From: Papaver somniferum | Taxonomy: Eukaryota; Streptophyta; Magnoliopsida; Ranunculales; Papaveraceae | Direction: 5' to 3' | NCBI RefSeq assembly: GCF_003573695.1 | Contig: NC_039363.1 | Location: forward strand, 128,447,302 to 128,511,301 | Length of the DNA: 64,000 bases | Shown: one piece after another, positions 59,085 through 64,000 of the stretch | Layout of the letters: every line of letters starts with the position of its first letter | How positions within the stretch are numbered: position 1 is the first letter of the stretch | Notes under the pieces: generated by a model | Told to the model about the DNA's origin: nothing | Seen by the model: only the letters and a program-made list of their open reading frames with translations | Database searches by the model: none | Made by a program: the position numbers and the translations under genes

Positions 59085-61845
59085 ATCTCCCTCTTTGTCA
59101 ATTTTAGTGACAAAACTTTTACATCATATGGATAAAAAAATTACAAGAATTAATTACACTCCGCTTGATTCCCGATTCAACAGCACAGTAAAACTGCTTA
59201 CATTCAATCCTTGAAAATGCCGTTGTTGACATTATAATAACAAAGCAAATACTCCCCCTAAGGAATATAGGTAGATATTCAATCTGCACGTCTTTGTTAT
59301 ACCAATCTATATGACATGTTACTCCCCCTTAGTCTGTGCTTTCACTCTTTCGTTAGATAAAACATTCAAGTACCAATGTTCTTTTCCCTAGCGATGCCAA
59401 TCAATATAAATATCAATGCCAGCATCACCTGTTTACTACATATATTTCTCCCCCTTTTTTTCACAAAAATGACAAAGAAACGAAAAAATAAAGGACAACA
59501 CGAAAAAAATCTTACAAATCTCAGAATAGACTTGCAAACCTGTAGAGTTGGGCACGAGGGTTCCACACATCATGTTCTGATAACCAATATCAAAACCGAA
59601 ACTACAAGTAGTCTTATTTTGATATGTTACCAAGGAAACAATTGTCCGAAACAATTTTTCCCATTTAGTTTAGCAAACCAAAAAAAAACTAATCACATTA
59701 GTCCCTTTGCTAAACCGATTGTTCAAAAACAACCGCTTAATTCGATAAGACCAAAATAAAGATAAACTCCATTTTTCTTATCAGGTTCTAATTATCCATA
59801 AACTTAGAGCTTTCAACAAGCCAAACACTAGGTTAGTTAACTAGCATTTCTTTGTTTAGGCATTCGATTAGACTTGAATAACCGAAACCTCACTTTGATA
59901 AGACAAACTAAGATCAGAATTAACTTAGTTTCTTATCCGGAATCGAATTGGACTAAACAACTCATCCCGTACTCATATTATTTCGTTAAGCCATAAATAA
60001 TTCATACAAACCAAAATAAATCAACTTGCATAATTATTCACCTCAACCGGAAGCAATTGAAACAACATAGACATTAAAAGCACCGAAATTGCACCATAAT
60101 TTTGTAAGCCTAAACAATTGATACCATACAAAAGAAAGATAACAATAGTTTTTCTTAACCGGAACCAATCGAATCACACACACATCAATTGTACCGAAAT
60201 TTTGTAAGCCTAAACGATTGATACCACACAATAAAGCAAGATAACAGTTTTTCTTAACAGGAACCAATTGAAACACACATCCACACACACATCATGGAAT
60301 AAATATCAATCGAACCTAAATTTTGTTAAGCAAAATCAACAAATATATATAATATAAACTCAGGCTTTTCTTAAACAGGAAAACAATTAACTAACAAGAT
60401 TGTTACCTCGAATTTCGCATCCACTTCTCCAATATGATAGCATCTTCGTCCAGGGAGAATTTTTATCGAAATATCACCACGTTGTCATCCTTATGCATAA
60501 ACAAAAGAATAACAACACACCTCAACCTTTACCAGAGAAAGGTTGAAAACCGGTTTTAACAATTGCAAGCAAAAGTTGAAAACCGTCAAAACACATATGC
60601 TTTTATGATAAACTAAAACCGATTCAACATATTGTGACTTTTTCACATACTGTTTCTATTAGAACCCCTCATGATCCTTTGATAAAGCCTACCTACTAGG
60701 GCTAGAACTTAATCCCGCTAAATCAAAAAGTCACCCAAACCATAAGGTTTCACAATATATGAGATCGAATATTAAGGTAGTAAAACCGAAAACATACATC
60801 TCATAAACATACATAGCAATAAGATAAAAGCAATTAAGCATAAGCTATGTAAACCGAAAACTATCACAAGAAAAATTACCAATCAAATTTTTATTTATAA
60901 TAGTTTTATTCATATTAGACCAGTACAATCAATGAAAGAAATCACAAATTGATGTCTATTATACTAGATTAAGTAATACAACAAACAACTTAATCTCTAA
61001 TGACCTTCTGACAGGAGCTTTTCAAAGGTCATCCTCAATTTCCTCAAATTTTTCAGGATCTTCATCAACAGCATCTCGATTGATATCTCGGATTCTGCAC
61101 ACAGTACCTTGGTTATGTTCACAAGCTAAAACATTAACCTTCCGATTAATATTTCTTGCATACTTCCTATTACCGATTCCAAGTTTAATCAATTTTCTTT
61201 GGTTACGGATAACAGTTCTTAGTAATGCTGCCTGTGTGTGATAAGTTTCGATGGTACTAAGGAGAACTTGTCGAAGATTGATAATATCAACCTTAGCATC
61301 CAAACTGTTTTGGACAAGGAGATGAGTCATATCATCTCTTTCATTATCGATGTTTTCACAACCAGATTTCTTGAAGGTATTATCAAATGTAAATTTTCCT
61401 TATAAGTCATTCCACTCAAGGATTTCAGAAGTTGTGCTTGAGATCTGGTTTGAGATTCCATTCTTTTGTATAAGTTTTCTGAAACTTTGAGTACTAATAC
61501 AAGGAATATCTTTAACACATCCCTAACTTAGATATCAGCCTTAAATAAATAATTCTGACAAGATTTGAAAAAGATTTTCGCATCTAATGTGTTACAGCAA
61601 CACAATATTTTTCAAAGAGATTATCTCCAAAAATCGGTATCAATAGATACTAGCTTATCCTTTTTACACAAGTTGTTGTAAGACAACCTTTCTACCAAGC
61701 AGATGATTAATATCTTTAAGGTAGATTGTGTAAGCTCTCTATGTTGAATAAGAGATATTAGTTGGATACCAGCTGCCCAGGTATGTGTGTTTCCTTACAT
61801 CCGAGGATTGGGAAAGGTAAGGATGCACACTCCAATGCGGTTAAG
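59085..61845 (-). mobile_element. R-D internal region, 3' part
   Basis: Starts with a minus-strand polypurine tract (AAAGAGGGAGAT) beside the LTR. The first ~590 bp match R-B; the rest is unique in the window. No copia RT or integrase is visible. The region around 60043-60290 has a ~110-bp imperfect repeat (AATTTTGTAAGCCTAAAC words). It is cut at 61845 by the next element. Confidence 0.6.
61022..61518 (-). pseudogene. Extra 3' ORF of the R-D element, frameshifted, function unknown
   Basis: Two overlapping minus-strand frames (61518-61327 and 61330-61022) read as one protein of about 165 residues after a frameshift near 61328. The composition is protein-like: a Gln/Leu-rich first half, a helical VDIINLRQVLLSTIETYHTQ stretch, a basic segment (RNQRKLIKLGIGNRKYARN) and an acidic C-terminus ending EEIEDDL. 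No metal-binding motif, signal peptide or membrane segment is evident. Position, about 2 kb upstream of the 3' LTR, fits an accessory ORF following pol in a copia-like element. I do not recognise it. Confidence 0.4.
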
Positions 61846-62019
61846 TGATAAGAATGTATATGCTACATTTTATATCCATATTTATATTAGCTATGATACA
61901 ATATTTTAGTTACTAATACCATTTTAGTACTTTTGTAGAAAGTACAAGTGAATTCGATCATCTAGCGAATAAACAGCAAAATGTGAGACTTAATGGTGTT
62001 TGCGACGAAAATTACAAAA

Positions 62020-62362
62020 TATGGTTGGCCTGGTATTTCCATATATCATCAACCACAATGATGAAATGTGGTTGGCCTGGTATTTCCATATATCATCAAT
62101 CACAATGATGAAACGTGGTTGGCCTGGTATTTCCATGTATCAGCAACCACAATGATGAAATGGGGTTGGCCTGGTATTTCCATGTATCTGCAACCACAAT
62201 GATCAAATATGTTGGCCTAGTATTTCCATATATCAGCAGTACTTATTATGCTGGCCTGGTATTTCTATATATCAGCAACACTTATTATGCTGGCATGGTA
62301 TTTCTATATATCAGAATCACTTATTATGTTGGCCTGGTATCTCCATATATATCAGCAGCATA
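62020..62362. repeat. 47-bp then 39-bp tandem array in the right-edge LTR
   Basis: TTGGCCTGGTATTTCCAT recurs at 62025, 62072, 62119, 62166 and 62212 (47, 47, 47, 46), then a shortened unit at 62251, 62290 and 62329 (39, 39). The plus-strand frame 62115-62363 is this repeat translated. Confidence 0.9.
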
Positions 62363-63620
62363 GAATTATTTCAAAGCCGAGGTCATAATTGGCATACAAG
62401 TTTTAATTTGCTCTTCAATTAATGCATGGTGAAGCGAGTCGACGTCAGCACACTAATGCCACCAAAGATTGGTCAAGAGTGACTTTATTATTGTTAGCAT
62501 AAGAATGGAAGAATATCACCTCCATGACCACGTGAAAATGAAGTGCAAATGAAGAAAAAGGAAAGATTAACATATCTTGTCCTTACATAAGTTATCTTGC
62601 TATATATATATAAAGAATCTGAAGGAATATTTGAGACCAAATGACGTCATTTGTGCAAATACAGTTAAGGTGGTCCCAGCACATGCAAGAAAATATCATG
62701 CTTTTTAAATGAAATTAATTCATTTCCTTGGTGGTTTCATATACTATGGAAAGTGGAGACTCGCTGATACTTTACAATGTTTCGTCATATTATGACACAC
62801 GGCACAATATTATTGGGCGGATTGTATTTCATGACATGTGGCAGACTTCTATTGGGAGGTGATGTGGCGACGACGTGAATTCATCTGTGGGCTATGTTTA
62901 TGTGTTGTTTCAAAATGAAAATGGGGAGGCGGCCGCAGAGCCGTTGACAGAGAGAAGAGGCGACAAGGGTTTGGTGTATTTGAGTTTTCTTTTCTCATGG
63001 TTTGCTTAGTTGTTTGTTAGGGTTTAGATTGAAGCCAATTTATTTATATGAACTCTACGATGATATTTCTAATAATGATTCATTGATTAGTGATTTATCT
63101 TCATATAACTTAGTGTTTAATCGATTATGTGATTTTCTTGGTTACTTATACTTTTCAATTGATATAGCGTGCTTGGTTAAATTCTTTGACGCAATATGCT
63201 TTAGGATTGATATGTAATACTTTAGAATCATTACCCGTGAAGCGAAGGAAATTACAGCGGAGAAACCATATTTTAGAATTTAAACATATTATCTTCCAAG
63301 ACATGAGATTGATTTTGAAATTTGTCTTGAGTAATAAATAGAGATTAGTCGATTTTATATGATTGAATTGGTGGAAATCGAAAACGTTAACAACCCGTTA
63401 CCCATTTTGTTTATTGTTAGAATTATTTATTATTTCATTTTGTCCCGAATATCTGAAAAATAGTCAAACATCACCTTATTGATTTGTTAGTTTTTGGTAT
63501 TAGTTAGTAGTAGTATTTTCACACTCCTCGTGCGAACGACCTGTATTTTCCATTATCTATTAGTTAGACACTGTGCACTTGCAGTATTATTATTTTAGGT
63601 TTCCGAGCCTACCGAGTTTT

Positions 63621-63638
63621 TGGCGCCGCTGCCGGGGA
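63621..63638 (+). promoter_or_regulatory. PBS of the right-edge element
   Basis: TGGCGCCGCTGCCGGGGA on the plus strand, preceded by the LTR end and a GAGTTTT spacer. Confidence 0.9.
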
Positions 63639-63814
63639 GTGGTTGCAAAATACTCTTTAGTTGATATCATTGTATATAGTTTATTTTTGGTTTTAGTACA
63701 TAATTTATTTATTTATTTTTTAGATTTTAGATTTTCCTTGGTTTCTTTTTACGCAGTTTGTTTGATTTTTTTTTTAGGTACCTTAGTCCGAAGTGCTGCG
63801 GGCGAAAAGCTAGT

Positions 63815-64000
63815 ATGTACTTGGCAAGCTTTTGCAAGAGCCACTTGGAAGATCCATTAGAGGTTTTCTTAGATCATTTTGGGTTTGGTTTTGATGATGA
63901 TAGTGTTATTTGTGAAGTCAATTCCTTGTTAGACTCCGCACCGTTGCTAGACACTAATAAATGGAACCCCAAATTAGATCCTCTAGTTTTTTCCGAGTCT
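63815..64000 (+). CDS. Start of the first ORF of the right-edge element (partial)
   Basis: From the ATG at 63815 the frame is open to the window end (62 codons): MYLASFCKSHLEDPLEVF then an acidic FGFGFDDDSVICEVN stretch. Position after LTR, PBS and leader fits the N-terminus of gag or a pre-gag leader ORF. The capsid domain, if present, lies beyond 64000. Start choice is by position and composition only. Confidence 0.45.
   Translation, partial: MYLASFCKSHLEDPLEVFLDHFGFGFDDDSVICEVNSLLDSAPLLDTNKWNPKLDPLVFSES

Larger units (their letters stand above)
61846..64000 (+). mobile_element. 5' end of a Tat/Athila-like element running out of the window
   Basis: LTR from TGATAAGAATG (61846) to about 63613 (GCCTACC), then PBS TGGCGCCGCTGCCGGGGA at 63621-63638, the same class as in the gag-only unit, then leader and the start of an ORF at 63815. 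Left flank TTAAG. It is inserted into R-D internal DNA. Confidence 0.75.

Noticed and set aside
63573..63860. 95-codon hydrophobic ORF spanning the right-edge PBS
   Set aside because: It crosses the LTR end, the PBS and the leader; the hydrophobicity comes from T-rich leader DNA, and the ORF at 63815 in another frame fits better.

Overview
The window is plant nuclear DNA, almost certainly from an angiosperm with a large repeat-rich genome. It contains Ty3/gypsy and Ty1/copia-type LTR retrotransposons nested in one another, plant mobile domain (PMD) reading frames, tRNA-type primer binding sites and GT-AG introns. I found no intact host housekeeping gene, rRNA, tRNA or CRISPR. The species cannot be named from what is visible. 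Nearly all long open frames are TE-derived or are shadows inside satellite-like repeats.

Layout. 1-11103: element A, a minus-strand LTR element with ~3 kb LTRs (the window opens about 15 bases inside one LTR). It has no gag or pol, but carries on the opposite strand a multi-exon PMD pseudogene with its own TATA box and leader intron. Element A sits inside LTR copy R-A (11104-13012). 13013-19107: remnant F of a gypsy element, with a plus-strand protease/integrase-tail ORF facing a minus-strand PMD pseudogene. 19108-21565: solo LTR R2 with a perfect AAAAC target duplication. 21633-25109: R-B, a copia-like 3' LTR plus polypurine tract and a short piece of internal DNA. 25110-27732: an unclassified repeat. 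27733-47202: element C, same family as A, minus strand, with a truncated 3' LTR, an internal region lacking the PMD gene, and a 3.5 kb 5' LTR built of tandem arrays. Element C is interrupted at 30171-40699 by a gag-only, Tat/Athila-like unit arranged as partial internal - LTR - internal - LTR. 47203-56272: an older LTR-like region with a minus-strand PBS, split by element E (50226-55661), a full-length chromovirus with 409-bp LTRs, near-matching target duplications and a pol frame broken only by nonsense codons. 56273-61845: R-D, another copia-like 3' LTR with internal DNA. 61846-64000: the 5' LTR, PBS and first codons of another Tat/Athila-like element leaving the window.

The main biological theme is the PMD cassette. 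In element A and remnant F the PMD gene lies antisense to the retroelement, has the same order (acidic N-terminus, PMD, acidic linker, a second conserved domain, C-terminal coiled coil), and is disabled by different lesions. In element C the same cassette has been removed between two copies of GGTTTCT, leaving only the final coiled-coil exon. This documents gain, decay and loss of an antisense passenger gene within one Tat-like lineage. The second theme is LTR bulk: the A and C LTRs share their ends but carry different tandem arrays rich in GGCATG/CATGCC between them.
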